Origin: Candidatus Methanophagaceae archaeon | GTDB lineage: Archaea; Halobacteriota; Syntropharchaeia; Alkanophagales; Methanospirareceae | Direction: 5' to 3' | Length of the DNA: 64,000 nucleotides | Assembly: GCA_003194435.1 (NCBI GenBank) | Contig: PQXC01000010.1 | Coordinates: forward strand, 1 to 64,000 | Shown: positions 8,744 to 17,093 of the stretch, one piece after another | How the letters are laid out: each line of letters opens with the position of its first letter | Numbering within the stretch: position 1 is the first letter of the stretch | The notes under the pieces: model-generated | Told to the model about the DNA's origin: nothing | Database searches by the model: none | Seen by the model: only the letters and a program-made list of their open reading frames with translations | Program-made: the position numbers and the translations under genes

Positions 8744-9517
8744 ATGAAGAAGGCATTTGCAGGAAAAAGGAAAGTGCTAATAATTGGCATTGTTTTTGTA
8801 ATAGCAATCGTGGGTATCATGGCTACACCCATGGTAAAACAGCCAGATGAAGCGGGAAAACGAGCGGAACCCACTGAAAATGAACTTCCCACAGAGGTAA
8901 AGTCTGAAATAGAGCGCTTGCTACTTGAACCTGAAATACATCTAAGCAGATGGTCGGTGAATACAGCGGAAAAGAGAGTAGATATTTTTGTATACAAACT
9001 GACACCGGAGAATGAACGATTAAATGGCAAGATTATCGATGGATGGACGATGAACATAAGTGAAGATGTAGAATTTAAGAGGGGAGAAGAGAAGCTTAAC
9101 GCAGAGCTAAAACGACTCAAAGAGAAACCGGAGACGGAAATAGGTGCATGGTCGTATGGGTGGGATCCTCGAACAGGCTATAAGGACGTAAATATATTTG
9201 TTGGTAATCTCACACCAGAGAACCAGCAATTAAACGGCAAGACGATTAATGGATGGAAAGTTCATGTGTGGAAATCGTTACTACCGCCAAAGGAAGTGGC
9301 ACTACAAGACTCGAGGGTGAAAGAAAGAATAGAAGGAAAAGAATACGAAGTTAAGGAACATACAAGAAAGGCTGGTGGTGATAAAGAAATATTGGTAGAT
9401 GTTTATATACGCATAAAAGAGCCTAAAAAGACCGTTATTGCTACTGTTGATGTGGTAAAGCAGGAAGTAATAGAGATAAACGAGACAAGTTCGTGGATAT
9501 CCATACCCGAAAGGTGA
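8744..9517 (+). CDS. Membrane-anchored protein with two tandem LTPEN/LNGK repeats
   Basis: 257 aa, not recognised. Residues 10-28 are one hydrophobic helix after a basic N-terminus, so the rest should face the outside. Residues 55-105 and 121-175 are two copies of one domain: a charged helix, a PE..I..W motif, then V(D/N)IFV, LTPEN, LNGK and GW. A third, weaker VDVYIRIKEP strand follows. The repeats look like a small alpha/beta fold and may be a binding domain. The gene stands alone on plus between hdrA and gap; its stop is followed in the same frame by a radical SAM gene fragment. Confidence 0.7.
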   Translation: MKKAFAGKRKVLIIGIVFVIAIVGIMATPMVKQPDEAGKRAEPTENELPTEVKSEIERLLLEPEIHLSRWSVNTAEKRVDIFVYKLTPENERLNGKIIDGWTMNISEDVEFKRGEEKLNAELKRLKEKPETEIGAWSYGWDPRTGYKDVNIFVGNLTPENQQLNGKTINGWKVHVWKSLLPPKEVALQDSRVKERIEGKEYEVKEHTRKAGGDKEILVDVYIRIKEPKKTVIATVDVVKQEVIEINETSSWISIPER

Positions 9518-9616
9518 TGCGAGGATTTCCTCAGCACCAATTTCCCACTGCCGCAAAGCGAGCTCATCCTTAGTGGTGGTGAACCTTTGCTGCATCCAGC
9601 ATTGATGAGCATATAA
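9518..9616 (+). pseudogene. Fragment of a radical SAM protein gene
   Basis: Directly after the preceding stop codon, and in the same frame, about 32 codons encode a piece ending at TAA 9614-9616. It contains ELILSGGEPLLHPALM, the sequence that follows the iron-sulfur motif in SPASM/PqqE-type radical SAM enzymes. Neither the CxxxCxxC motif nor the rest of the barrel is present, so this is debris. The 450-bp gap 9518-9967 otherwise holds hairpins, a short ORF and the gap promoter. Confidence 0.6.
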
Positions 9617-9683
9617 AAATCCCCGGGACAAAACACCCAACGAGGGGAAAGGCGATGAAGGCAGATTAGCGAAGCAAATTTGA

Positions 9684-9704
9684 TCAAACTTTCTTAAAGT
9701 TTGA
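9684..9704. repeat. Perfect 9-bp hairpin
   Basis: TCAAACTTT and AAAGTTTGA face each other around a CTT loop. The left arm overlaps a TTTGATCAAA palindrome. No T-run follows on either strand, so it is more like a mobile-element or repeat trace than a terminator. Confidence 0.6.
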
Positions 9705-9839
9705 TGGTTCAAGGATAAGGTCCTGCGGTTTGAATTCGAGAGCGAAGACGAGTTCAAGATGCGGAAAGCGGAAATCTATTTAAATAGGATGGAAGGAAAT
9801 CCACTTGAGACAGTCCAAAACCGGTATTCAGGTCATTGA
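9705..9839 (+). other. Short coding-like ORF fragment of 44 codons
   Basis: Stop-bounded frame ending at TGA 9837-9839. The translation is charged and protein-like (RFEFESEDEFKMRKAEIYLN, then RMEGNPLETVQ), with no proper start and no recognised family. It may be the surviving end of a lost gene between the radical SAM fragment and gap. Confidence 0.3.
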
Positions 9840-9884
9840 TAAACAGCTACCTGTCCGATTTGTTTACCAACCTTTCCAATTCTT

Positions 9885-9918
9885 CCTGGTTCATGTACAT
9901 ATTCTATCATGAACCAGG
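9885..9918. repeat. 11-bp inverted repeat upstream of gap
   Basis: CCTGGTTCATG (9885-9895) and CATGAACCAGG (9908-9918) are perfect inverted arms around a 12-base AT-rich loop. It abuts the palindrome at 9918-9931 and ends about 50 bases before the gap start codon. Confidence 0.7.
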
Positions 9919-9948
9919 TGTCATATGACACAAAGGTTATTTTAATAA
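9918..9948 (+). promoter_or_regulatory. gap promoter: 14-bp palindromic operator candidate plus TATA box
   Basis: GTGTCATATGACAC at 9918-9931 is a perfect 14-bp palindrome. Immediately downstream, TTTTAATAAATA (about 9936-9948) is a good archaeal TATA box, placing transcription start within a few bases of the gap ATG at 9968. A dimeric regulator bound directly upstream of BRE/TATA would typically act as activator. The regulator is not identified. Confidence 0.55.
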
Positions 9949-9967
9949 ATAGCGGGAATAGAATTAT

Positions 9968-10984
9968 ATGATAAAAGTAGCGATAAATGGTTGGGGGAGA
10001 ATAGGCAGGATAGTATTTAGAGCTGCATTAAAAAATGATGCAAGTGCTGATATAGATTTCGTGGCAATAAATACTCATGCTGCAGAGGCGAACTGGATGG
10101 CGCATCTGTTAAAGCACGATTCTGTGCACGGCGTCTGCGACTGCGATATAAAGGCGGAGAAGGACAGGCTGATAGTGAACGGCAAGGAGATACCGATATT
10201 CGCGGAGACGGAGCCTGATAAATTGCCATGGGGCGAATTGGGTGTGGATGTGGTGGTGGAATCAACGGGTAAGTTCAGGAGCCGGGAAGACGCATCAAAG
10301 CATATCACCGCTGGCTGCAAGAAGGTTATAATAACCGCACCAGCGAAAGACCCCGATGTGACCGTTGTACCCGGCGTCAATGACGACATGTATGACCCCG
10401 CATCACATAATATCATATCCCTCGCCAGTTGCACCACCAATTGCCTGGCGCCAGTAGCGAAGGTGCTGGAGGACGAGTTTGGAATAACAAAAGCGTTCAT
10501 GACCACCGTCCACTCATATACGAGCGATCAAAGATTACTTGATGGCAGGCATCGCGATTTGAGACGTGCTCGTTCGGCTGCAATGTCAATAGTGCCAACG
10601 ACGACCGGTGCAGCAGCGGCGATAGGGGTGGTAATGCCCTCTCTTGCCGGTAAGATGGACGGCATATCGCTCCGTGTGCCCACTTTCGATGCCTCTATTG
10701 TTGACCTCGTGGCTGAGGTTGGACGAGAAGTGAACCCGGAGGAGGTGAACCAAGCCTTTGAAGCGGCGTCAAAGGGCTCTCTGAAAGGTATCCTTAGCAT
10801 CACTTACGAGCCTCTTGTATCCATAGATTACATCGGTACGAATTACTCCGCAGTTGTTGATGCGGGTTACACGAATGTACGGGGTGGTAACCTAGTGAAG
10901 GTGCTCGCATGGTATGACAACGAGTGGGGATATTCATGCAGAGTGGTGGATATGTTGAAGCAGATAGAAGAGAAGGGGTATTAG
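9968..10984 (+). CDS. gap: Bacterial-type (class I) glyceraldehyde-3-phosphate dehydrogenase
   Basis: 338 aa. NAD(P)-binding INGWGRIGR at the N-terminus, catalytic Cys in ASCTTNCLAP, the HSYTSDQRLLD segment with catalytic His, and WYDNEWGYS at the C-terminus identify the bacterial/eukaryotic class, not the class II enzyme usual in archaea. After the second strand the sequence reads AINTHAAE, so the Asp that selects NAD is Thr. In the gluconeogenic B. subtilis GapB the same place is Ala, so NADP use is likely (inference). pgk follows 16 bases downstream, giving a two-gene lower-glycolysis/gluconeogenesis operon. Confidence 0.96.
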   Translation: MIKVAINGWGRIGRIVFRAALKNDASADIDFVAINTHAAEANWMAHLLKHDSVHGVCDCDIKAEKDRLIVNGKEIPIFAETEPDKLPWGELGVDVVVESTGKFRSREDASKHITAGCKKVIITAPAKDPDVTVVPGVNDDMYDPASHNIISLASCTTNCLAPVAKVLEDEFGITKAFMTTVHSYTSDQRLLDGRHRDLRRARSAAMSIVPTTTGAAAAIGVVMPSLAGKMDGISLRVPTFDASIVDLVAEVGREVNPEEVNQAFEAASKGSLKGILSITYEPLVSIDYIGTNYSAVVDAGYTNVRGGNLVKVLAWYDNEWGYSCRVVDMLKQIEEKGY

Positions 10985-11003
10985 CAAAGAGGAGGGCAAA
11001 GTG

Positions 11004-12221
11004 ATGAATAATGAGGATTTAAAAGAGTTCCTGACCATTGACGATCTCGATGTGGAAAGTAAGACGATCTTCTTCAGGGCTGATATAAACTCGGTGGTTG
11101 TAGACGGGAAAGTGCAGATGAAGGAGCGGATAAAGGAGAATGCAAAGACAATTCGTGAACTCTCAGCAAAAAAGGCGAGGGTTGTTATTCTCGCACATCA
11201 GGGTCGTGTAGGAGGTGCGGATTTCCTGCCTCTGGAGCAGCATGCGGAATTACTGAGGAACTTCGTTGACTTGAGGTATATTGATGACGTAATGGGACCG
11301 GCGGCGCGCGATGCGATAAGGAAGCTCTGGGATGGTGAAGTTCTACTACTTGATAATGTGAGGCTACTTGCGGAAGAGACGCTTCAGAGGACGCCGGAGG
11401 AGCATGCAAAGTCAATATTCGTGCAGAAACTCGCTCCACTCGCTGATATCTACATAAATGATGCTTTCTCAGTAGCACACAGGTCGCATGCATCGGTGGT
11501 GGGCTTCCCGAAGGTGCTGGAATCGGGTATAGGGCGATTAATGGAGCGTGAGTTGAGAGCACTGCGAAGAGCGGTCCATAGCATAAGGAGACCCTGCATC
11601 TATGTTCTTGGTGGTGTGAAGTCCGAGGAAGTATTTGATGTGATGGAACACACGTTGAAGCGAGGTAAAGTAAATGAGATACTCACCGCAGGCACTCTCG
11701 GTACCTTATTCCTGTATGCACGCGGTATAATTGAGCCGAGCGAAGAGGATAAGAGGAACAAGAAGTTCATGGAGAACCTGGCGAGGGCGAAGCGGATTCT
11801 GGAGCTCGGAGATGACAAGATAAAGTGCCCGAAGGATGTTGCAGTGGAGGTGAATGGTAAGAGGAGGGAGATACCCGCTAATTCTGTAAAGCCGAAGCAG
11901 AAGGTGTATGATATAGGGGAGGAGACGGCGAAGGAGTATGCAGAGGAGATAAAAGGAGCGAAGACGGTGATAATGAAGGGACCTGCAGGCTGGTACGAGC
12001 ATGAGGCATTCCGAAAGGGTACAGAGGAGATACTGCGTGCACTCGCATCCTCTGATGCCTTCTCGCTCATCGGCGGTGGGCATACCTCGGCTGCTATGAG
12101 CACGCTTGGAATAAACAAGCAGAATTTACCACACACTCACGTCAGCCTTGCAGGAGGTGCATTCTTACACTATCTACTGGAGAAGAATCTGCCAGGGATA
12201 GAGGTACTGAAAAGATACTGA
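11004..12221 (+). CDS. pgk: Phosphoglycerate kinase
   Basis: About 405 aa, typical of archaeal PGK. The FRADINSVV start, LAHQGRVG loop, INDAFSVAHRSHASVVGF and the C-terminal nucleotide motif LIGGGHTSAAM are family signatures. It interconverts 1,3-bisphosphoglycerate and 3-phosphoglycerate with ATP. ATG 11004 is seven bases after the GAGGAGGG ribosome-binding site; a GTG one codon earlier is possible but too close. It sits in an operon behind gap and converges on mtd. Confidence 0.96.
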   Translation: MNNEDLKEFLTIDDLDVESKTIFFRADINSVVVDGKVQMKERIKENAKTIRELSAKKARVVILAHQGRVGGADFLPLEQHAELLRNFVDLRYIDDVMGPAARDAIRKLWDGEVLLLDNVRLLAEETLQRTPEEHAKSIFVQKLAPLADIYINDAFSVAHRSHASVVGFPKVLESGIGRLMERELRALRRAVHSIRRPCIYVLGGVKSEEVFDVMEHTLKRGKVNEILTAGTLGTLFLYARGIIEPSEEDKRNKKFMENLARAKRILELGDDKIKCPKDVAVEVNGKRREIPANSVKPKQKVYDIGEETAKEYAEEIKGAKTVIMKGPAGWYEHEAFRKGTEEILRALASSDAFSLIGGGHTSAAMSTLGINKQNLPHTHVSLAGGAFLHYLLEKNLPGIEVLKRY

Positions 12222-12262
12222 CGCTGATACTGATATTGGGTGCTAATTAGCTAATTACATGA

Positions 12263-13090
12263 TTACGCACCTGGCTTCTCTAACAGTTTCTCCTTACTCC
12301 TTAGCTCGCCGCTTCTCGCATGCGGCTCACGAACCAGTCTATCTGCCTGTTTCTCCATCTCCCTTGCTTCAAAAGCGAGTTTCGATGCTTCTCGGAGTAA
12401 TTCATGCGCCGCCGCCACCATCGGTATATAATCCGCGGGGTCCTTCATCATGAAACAACCGCGTGCATCCATCTCTGCTACACGTTCCAGCATATTATAA
12501 GCGGCAATTGCCTTCGCCTTCGCATACGGGTTCGAGAACTTAGCCCGCTCTACTGCCTCCTCGGCTGTCACTATCATCTGTGGCAATTTCGCCTCCTTAC
12601 CTGCTTTTAGCGCTTCTATAACGCTGTCAATCTCCTCCTGCACCAGTCTCATAGCACCCGTGACCGATAGGACAGAAAGAACATCTGAATTGAAGATACT
12701 CATCTCAACCGGGTCTAAAAACTCACGCCTCGCTCCTATCATCGGGTCACCTGGTATTATCAGATACCCGAAACCGTTCTCCTTCAGCTCGTTCACTGCC
12801 TTCTTCGCTGGACCGTCAGAGATGACGATGCAGGGTTTGCCACGCTCCTTCACCATCTCACGTGCGCGTTTAGGACCTGGTAGGGCAGCATTTGGGCTTA
12901 TTACCACCACCATATCAGGGTCCCAATCGAGTAGCCGCGCGGTATCGGCTGCGACTTCCGGCGTCATCTTCGCTCCTGTGCCCAGCACCCGAACATCTAT
13001 ATCCTCTCTATCTGCTCGCTCATCCAGCAAGAGGTCCACTATCCTTGAAGTGCCTATATTCCCCAACTTCACAAATCCTACTTTTAACAT
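12263..13090 (-). CDS. mtd: F420-dependent methylenetetrahydromethanopterin dehydrogenase
   Basis: 275 aa, the family length. The N-terminal VGFVKLGNIGTSRIVDLLLDE, VVISPNAALPGPKRARE and DGPAKKA stretches are characteristic of Mtd, which oxidises or reduces the methylene/methenyl-H4MPT couple with coenzyme F420 in the C1 pathway of methanogens, ANME and Archaeoglobus. ATG 13090 has AGGTGA seven bases upstream, so it is chosen over TTG 13096. It diverges from porA across a 130-bp promoter region. This is the strongest metabolic marker in the window. Confidence 0.95.
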   Translation of the reverse strand: MLKVGFVKLGNIGTSRIVDLLLDERADREDIDVRVLGTGAKMTPEVAADTARLLDWDPDMVVVISPNAALPGPKRAREMVKERGKPCIVISDGPAKKAVNELKENGFGYLIIPGDPMIGARREFLDPVEMSIFNSDVLSVLSVTGAMRLVQEEIDSVIEALKAGKEAKLPQMIVTAEEAVERAKFSNPYAKAKAIAAYNMLERVAEMDARGCFMMKDPADYIPMVAAAHELLREASKLAFEAREMEKQADRLVREPHARSGELRSKEKLLEKPGA

Positions 13091-13117
13091 CTGCAATCAC
13101 CTTTTACGTTACTGCGA

Positions 13118-13126
13118 ATATATAAA
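13118..13126 (-). promoter_or_regulatory. TATA box of mtd
   Basis: ATATATAAA on plus (read TTTATATAT on minus) lies 28-36 bases before the mtd ATG, giving a very short leader that would just include the AGGTGA ribosome-binding site. Confidence 0.5.
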
Positions 13127-13190
13127 AAAACTTGCTATTTACTTTTACTTCACTTCACCAGGGTTCATCAAAAATCAAAAAACGAAAGCA

Positions 13191-13198
13191 TTTTTAAG
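13191..13198 (+). promoter_or_regulatory. TATA box of porA-porB
   Basis: TTTTTAAG, preceded by a purine-rich CGAAAG as BRE, lies 25-32 bases before the porA ATG at 13223. No Shine-Dalgarno sequence precedes that ATG, so the message is probably leaderless. Confidence 0.45.
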
Positions 13199-13222
13199 TG
13201 AGCTGGTTTATTTTTGATAGAG

Positions 13223-14401
13223 ATGACAAGAAGAGTGGGTTTGGAGGGTTCCTTCGCGGTCGCTGAAGCGGTTCGAATGGCAAATGCGGACGTCATCGCT
13301 GCTTATCCTATTACTCCACAGACACACATCGTTGAACGATTGGCGGAGATGATTGCAGATGGTGAATTAGATGCGGAATTTATCTGTGTTGAGAGCGAGC
13401 ATTCGGCGATGAGCGCGTGCGTGGGTGCTTCTGCGGCAGGTGCACGTGTCTTTACATGCTCGGCAGGTCAGGGGTTAGAACTGATGCATGAGGTGCTCTA
13501 CATACCGTCTTCAATGCGATTGCCCGTAGTTGCTGTTGCGGCTAACAGGGCGCTGTCCGCGCCGCTATCTATCTGGTGCGACCATTCGGATGCGATGTCA
13601 ATCAGGGATATAGGGTGGATACAGATGTTTGCAGAGAACAATCAGCAGGCGTTTGACCTCACTGTCTGTGCTTTTCGTGTAGCCGAGTCCGTTCTCTTTC
13701 CCGCAATGGTTCATATTGACGGCTTCTTTCTCTCGCATGTGATTGAAGATATAGAGTTGCCCGATGATGATGCGGTCAGGGATTTCATACCCGACTATGA
13801 GCATCCTTTTGTTTTAGACCCCGACAAGCCGGTGAGCATGGGCTGCTTTGCACCTCCCTTTATATATGCGGAGACGAAGAAGGCGCAGGAGGTGGCATTT
13901 GAGCATACGAAGTCGGAGCTAATGAGCGTATGGGATGACTTCGGGCGCACTTTCGGGCGTCATTACTCGCCTGTAGAGCCGTATAAGATGGAAGATGCGC
14001 GAATTGCGCTCCTGACCATGGGTAGTTACAGTGAGACGGCGATGCTGGCTGTGGATGAGATGCGAGAAGAGGGGGCGGATGTGGGGCTATTAAGGCTGCG
14101 TCTGTGGCGTCCTTTCCCGTTCGCTGAGCTCAGGGATGCGGTAAAGAACGTTGAGCTTGTCGTTGTTCTGGACAGAGCGGTATCATTTGGCATGGGTGGT
14201 CCCGTCTGTTCAGAGGTGAGAGCGGCATTATATCAGATGGAGAATAAGAATAAGCCGCATGTGATTGGGTTCATTGGCGGGCTCGGTGGCAGAGATATAC
14301 CGATTGCGGGTTTCAAATACATGGTAAAGCGTGCACAGGAGCGTGTTAAGGATAAGAAGGAGGAGATGGAGGAAACCGAGTTGTTTGGAGTGAGGGAGTA
14401 A
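13223..14401 (+). CDS. porA: 2-oxoacid (pyruvate-type):ferredoxin oxidoreductase alpha subunit
   Basis: 392 aa. YPITPQTHIVERLAEM near the N-terminus, ESEHSAMSACVGASAAGARV and the DHSDAMSIRDIGWI segment match PorA. With PorB it forms the catalytic core that interconverts pyruvate and acetyl-CoA + CO2 using thiamine diphosphate and ferredoxin; in an autotroph it works towards pyruvate. The gamma and delta subunits are not encoded nearby, so they must lie elsewhere or be replaced. ATG 13223 is used; an earlier TTG adds three residues. Confidence 0.93.
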   Translation: MTRRVGLEGSFAVAEAVRMANADVIAAYPITPQTHIVERLAEMIADGELDAEFICVESEHSAMSACVGASAAGARVFTCSAGQGLELMHEVLYIPSSMRLPVVAVAANRALSAPLSIWCDHSDAMSIRDIGWIQMFAENNQQAFDLTVCAFRVAESVLFPAMVHIDGFFLSHVIEDIELPDDDAVRDFIPDYEHPFVLDPDKPVSMGCFAPPFIYAETKKAQEVAFEHTKSELMSVWDDFGRTFGRHYSPVEPYKMEDARIALLTMGSYSETAMLAVDEMREEGADVGLLRLRLWRPFPFAELRDAVKNVELVVVLDRAVSFGMGGPVCSEVRAALYQMENKNKPHVIGFIGGLGGRDIPIAGFKYMVKRAQERVKDKKEEMEETELFGVRE

Positions 14402-14434
14402 AAGTAGAAGTAGAGGGGTAGAGGAGGAGAAGAT

Positions 14435-15382
14435 ATGGCAGAAGGTAAAGAGAAAGGAAAAGAGGGTGATTTGTTTATACCACGATTGGTAACAACAGAT
14501 GAGTATTTCGTATCCGGGCATCGTGCCTGTATGGGCTGTGGCGAAGCACTTGCTGTCAGACTTGTGTGTAAGGCACTGGGCAAGAATGTGATTATCGTTA
14601 TTGCAACGGGCTGTATGGAGGTCGTCTCGTCGCAACTGCCCTGGACTTCCTGGCGCGTTCCATGGATACATACCATATTTGAGAATGTAGGAGCTGTGGT
14701 CTCGGGCATAGAATCTGCATACAAAGCGCGTATTCGTAAGGGCAGGATAGCGCCGAAGGATGTCAAATTCGTCGGCTTCGCGGGCGATGGCGGCACTTCC
14801 GATATCGGCTTACAGGCATTATCGGGTGCGATGGAGCGAGGTCATGATTTCCTCTATGTCTGCTTCGATAACGAGGCGTATATGAATACCGGGATACAGC
14901 GGTCTTCTGCTACACCTTACGGCGCATGGACTACCACCGCACCGGTGGGCGAGAAGCAGCCTCTGGGTCAGATGACATGGAAGAAGAATATGCCAGAAAT
15001 CGCAGTTGCACACAGGATACCGTATGTAGCGACAGCATGCCCTTCCTATCCGCTGGATTTGATGGACAAAGTGCGCAGGGGTGTGGATATAGAAGGACCT
15101 GCATACATTCATGTATTATCACCCTGCCCCACAGGGTGGCGAACGCCTCCGAATCTGACGATAGAAGTGGGGCGTCTGGCAGTGGAGACCGGTGTGTTCC
15201 CGCTTTATGAGGTGATTGATGGTGAATACCGGCTGAGTTTGGAGCTACCGGAGCTGAAGCCGGTGCGAGAATATACAAAGAAGCAGGGCAGGTTCAGGCA
15301 TCTCTCCGATGACGCAATAGAGCGTATACAGGCGCGTGTAGAGGCTGATTATGCGAGATTGAAGAGCAAAGCTGGACTGTAA
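14435..15382 (+). CDS. porB: 2-oxoacid (pyruvate-type):ferredoxin oxidoreductase beta subunit
   Basis: 315 aa. CMGCGEALAVRLVCKALG provides two cluster cysteines, further ones are in ATGCMEVV and ACPSYPLD, and GDGGTSDIGLQALSGA is the thiamine diphosphate/Mg motif. The C-terminal PCPTGWRTPP matches PorB. A strong GAGGAGGAG precedes the ATG. The stop codon overlaps by one base with the start of the following oxidoreductase gene, indicating a single transcript. Confidence 0.94.
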   Translation: MAEGKEKGKEGDLFIPRLVTTDEYFVSGHRACMGCGEALAVRLVCKALGKNVIIVIATGCMEVVSSQLPWTSWRVPWIHTIFENVGAVVSGIESAYKARIRKGRIAPKDVKFVGFAGDGGTSDIGLQALSGAMERGHDFLYVCFDNEAYMNTGIQRSSATPYGAWTTTAPVGEKQPLGQMTWKKNMPEIAVAHRIPYVATACPSYPLDLMDKVRRGVDIEGPAYIHVLSPCPTGWRTPPNLTIEVGRLAVETGVFPLYEVIDGEYRLSLELPELKPVREYTKKQGRFRHLSDDAIERIQARVEADYARLKSKAGL

Positions 15383-17093
15383 TGGTAATAGTTGTGGGTT
15401 CCGGCGCGGGTGGTGCAACGGTAGCGAAGGAGCTGGCTGCTAAGCATATAACGGTGAAATTGATCGAGCGGGGACCGGCGATAGAGGAGAAGGATGCCTT
15501 CAGGTGCTATGCTGACACTGAATCGGAAGTGAAGGTTCTGCGAGCGATATGTCTGGGTGGAAGCACAACGGTATCAGCCGGTAATGGTGTGAGATGCCTG
15601 GAAACGGAATTGAGAGAAGCTGGTATTGATTTAAAGCATGAATTTGAGGCTGCGGAGCGTGAACTCGGGGTCTCTGTTCTTCCTGATGCCTTATTTGGCG
15701 AAGGAACAAAGCGGATTATGGAAGCTGCGGAGAGTCTCGGCTTCAAGATAGAGAAAACGCCTAAGTTCATAGACGCAGATAGATGCAAGCCCGATGGGAG
15801 ATGCGTATTCGGGTGTCCGGAGGGTGCTAAATGGACCGCATTGAGGTTTGTGCAAGAGGCGCGGAGAGAGGGTGCGAAGATAATTACGAATACAACGGTG
15901 GATGAGGTGGTGGTGAAGAGCGGGGAAGTGAAACGGTAGCGAAGGAGCTGGCTGCTAAGCATATACCGGTGAAATTGATCGAGCGGGGACCGGCGATAGA
16001 GGAGAAGGATGCATTCAGGTGCTATGCTGACACTGAATCGGAAGTGAAGGTTCTGCGAGCGATATGTCTGGGTGGAAGCACAACGGTATCAGCCGGTAAT
16101 GGCGTGAGATGCCTGGAAACGGAATTGAGAGAAGCTGGTATTGATTTAAAGCAAGAATTTGAGGCTGCGGAGCGTGAGCTCGGGGTCTCTGTTCTTCCTG
16201 ATGCCTTATTTGGCGAAGGAACAAAGCGGATTATGGAAGCTGCGGAGAGTCTCGGCTTCAAGATGGAGAAAACGCCTAAGTTCATAGACGCAGATAGATG
16301 CAAGCCCGATGGGAGATGCGTATTCGGGTGTCCGGAGGGTGCTAAATGGACCGCATTGAGGTTTGTGCAAGAGGCGCGGAGAGAGGGTGCGGAGATAATT
16401 ACGAATACAACGGTGGATGAGGTGGTGGTGAAGAGCGGGGAAGTGAAGGGTGTCAGGTGTGGTGACCGCGTATTCTCAGATGATACAGTTGTTCTTTCCG
16501 CTGGCGCTCTTGATACGCCATTGCTACTGGAGAAGCTCGGACTACCCACAACCTCAAAATCCCTATTCGTTGACACCTTTATAACAATCGGCGGCGTTCT
16601 CAAAGGCGTGGGGCTCAGCAGGGAAGTGACGATGAATTGCTACGTGAAGATGAAAGAGTTCATGCTTGCACCACATTTCTCGAAGCATCTCGTGGAAGCA
16701 CTGGCGATGCGGGGCATAAAAGTTTCACATGCGGACATACTCGGTATAATGGTGAAGATAAAGGATGAGGGGCGCGGGGTTGTTAATGGTGGTAAGGGCG
16801 TGAGCAAAGGAGTAACAGGTCGTGATGCGGCGAGATTATCAGAAGGAGCTTCTATTGCTGGTTCGATACTGGAGACGGCAGGTGTCGAACCCGGAACCTT
16901 CGTCGCCACACCGCTAAGAGGTGCGCATCCAGGCGGGACTGCGAGGATTGGTAGCGCTGTTGATAGGAACCTGGCGACAGAGGTGGACGGGCTATACGTG
17001 GTAGATGCGTCGGTGCTTCCAGCAGCGCCCGGTGCACCGCCTATACTGACAATCGTGGCACTTGCTAAGTATCTCTCAAAACGGCTCTCATAG
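15382..17093 (+). pseudogene. GMC-type FAD oxidoreductase gene split by a 515-bp internal tandem duplication
   Basis: Reads from ATG 15382 (VVGSGAGGATVAKELA, FAD dinucleotide motif) to a premature stop at 15937-15939 after 185 codons. The frame resumes in a second copy (GTG 15969) and runs to 17093, ending in GGTARIGSAVD...GLYVVDASVLP, the GMC C-terminal motif. Removing one 515-base unit restores one frame of 398 codons, the expected intact protein. Cysteines in DRCKPDGRCVFGCPEG suggest a metal or cluster site. It overlaps porB by one base. The 374-codon downstream frame lacks the dinucleotide motif, so a working enzyme is unlikely unless reading shifts. Confidence 0.8.
15417..16446 (+). repeat. 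Direct tandem duplication, 2 x 515 bp
   Basis: Units 15417-15931 and 15932-16446 align without gaps. I count seven substitutions (98.6 percent identity), four of them changing the amino acid (T to P, H to Q, I to M, K to E). The unit length is not a multiple of three, which creates the frameshift. Confidence 0.93.

Noticed and set aside
9777-9788. ATTTAAAT as a TATA box for gap
   Set aside because: It is about 180 bases upstream, and a well-placed TATA box lies at 9936-9948.
11600-12136. 178-codon minus-strand frame inside pgk
   Set aside because: Antisense shadow of a well-conserved gene; composition is not protein-like.
15507-16603. Long minus-strand frames across the duplicated oxidoreductase gene (15507-15962 and 16022-16603)
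   Set aside because: They mirror the duplicated coding sequence and share no protein family features.
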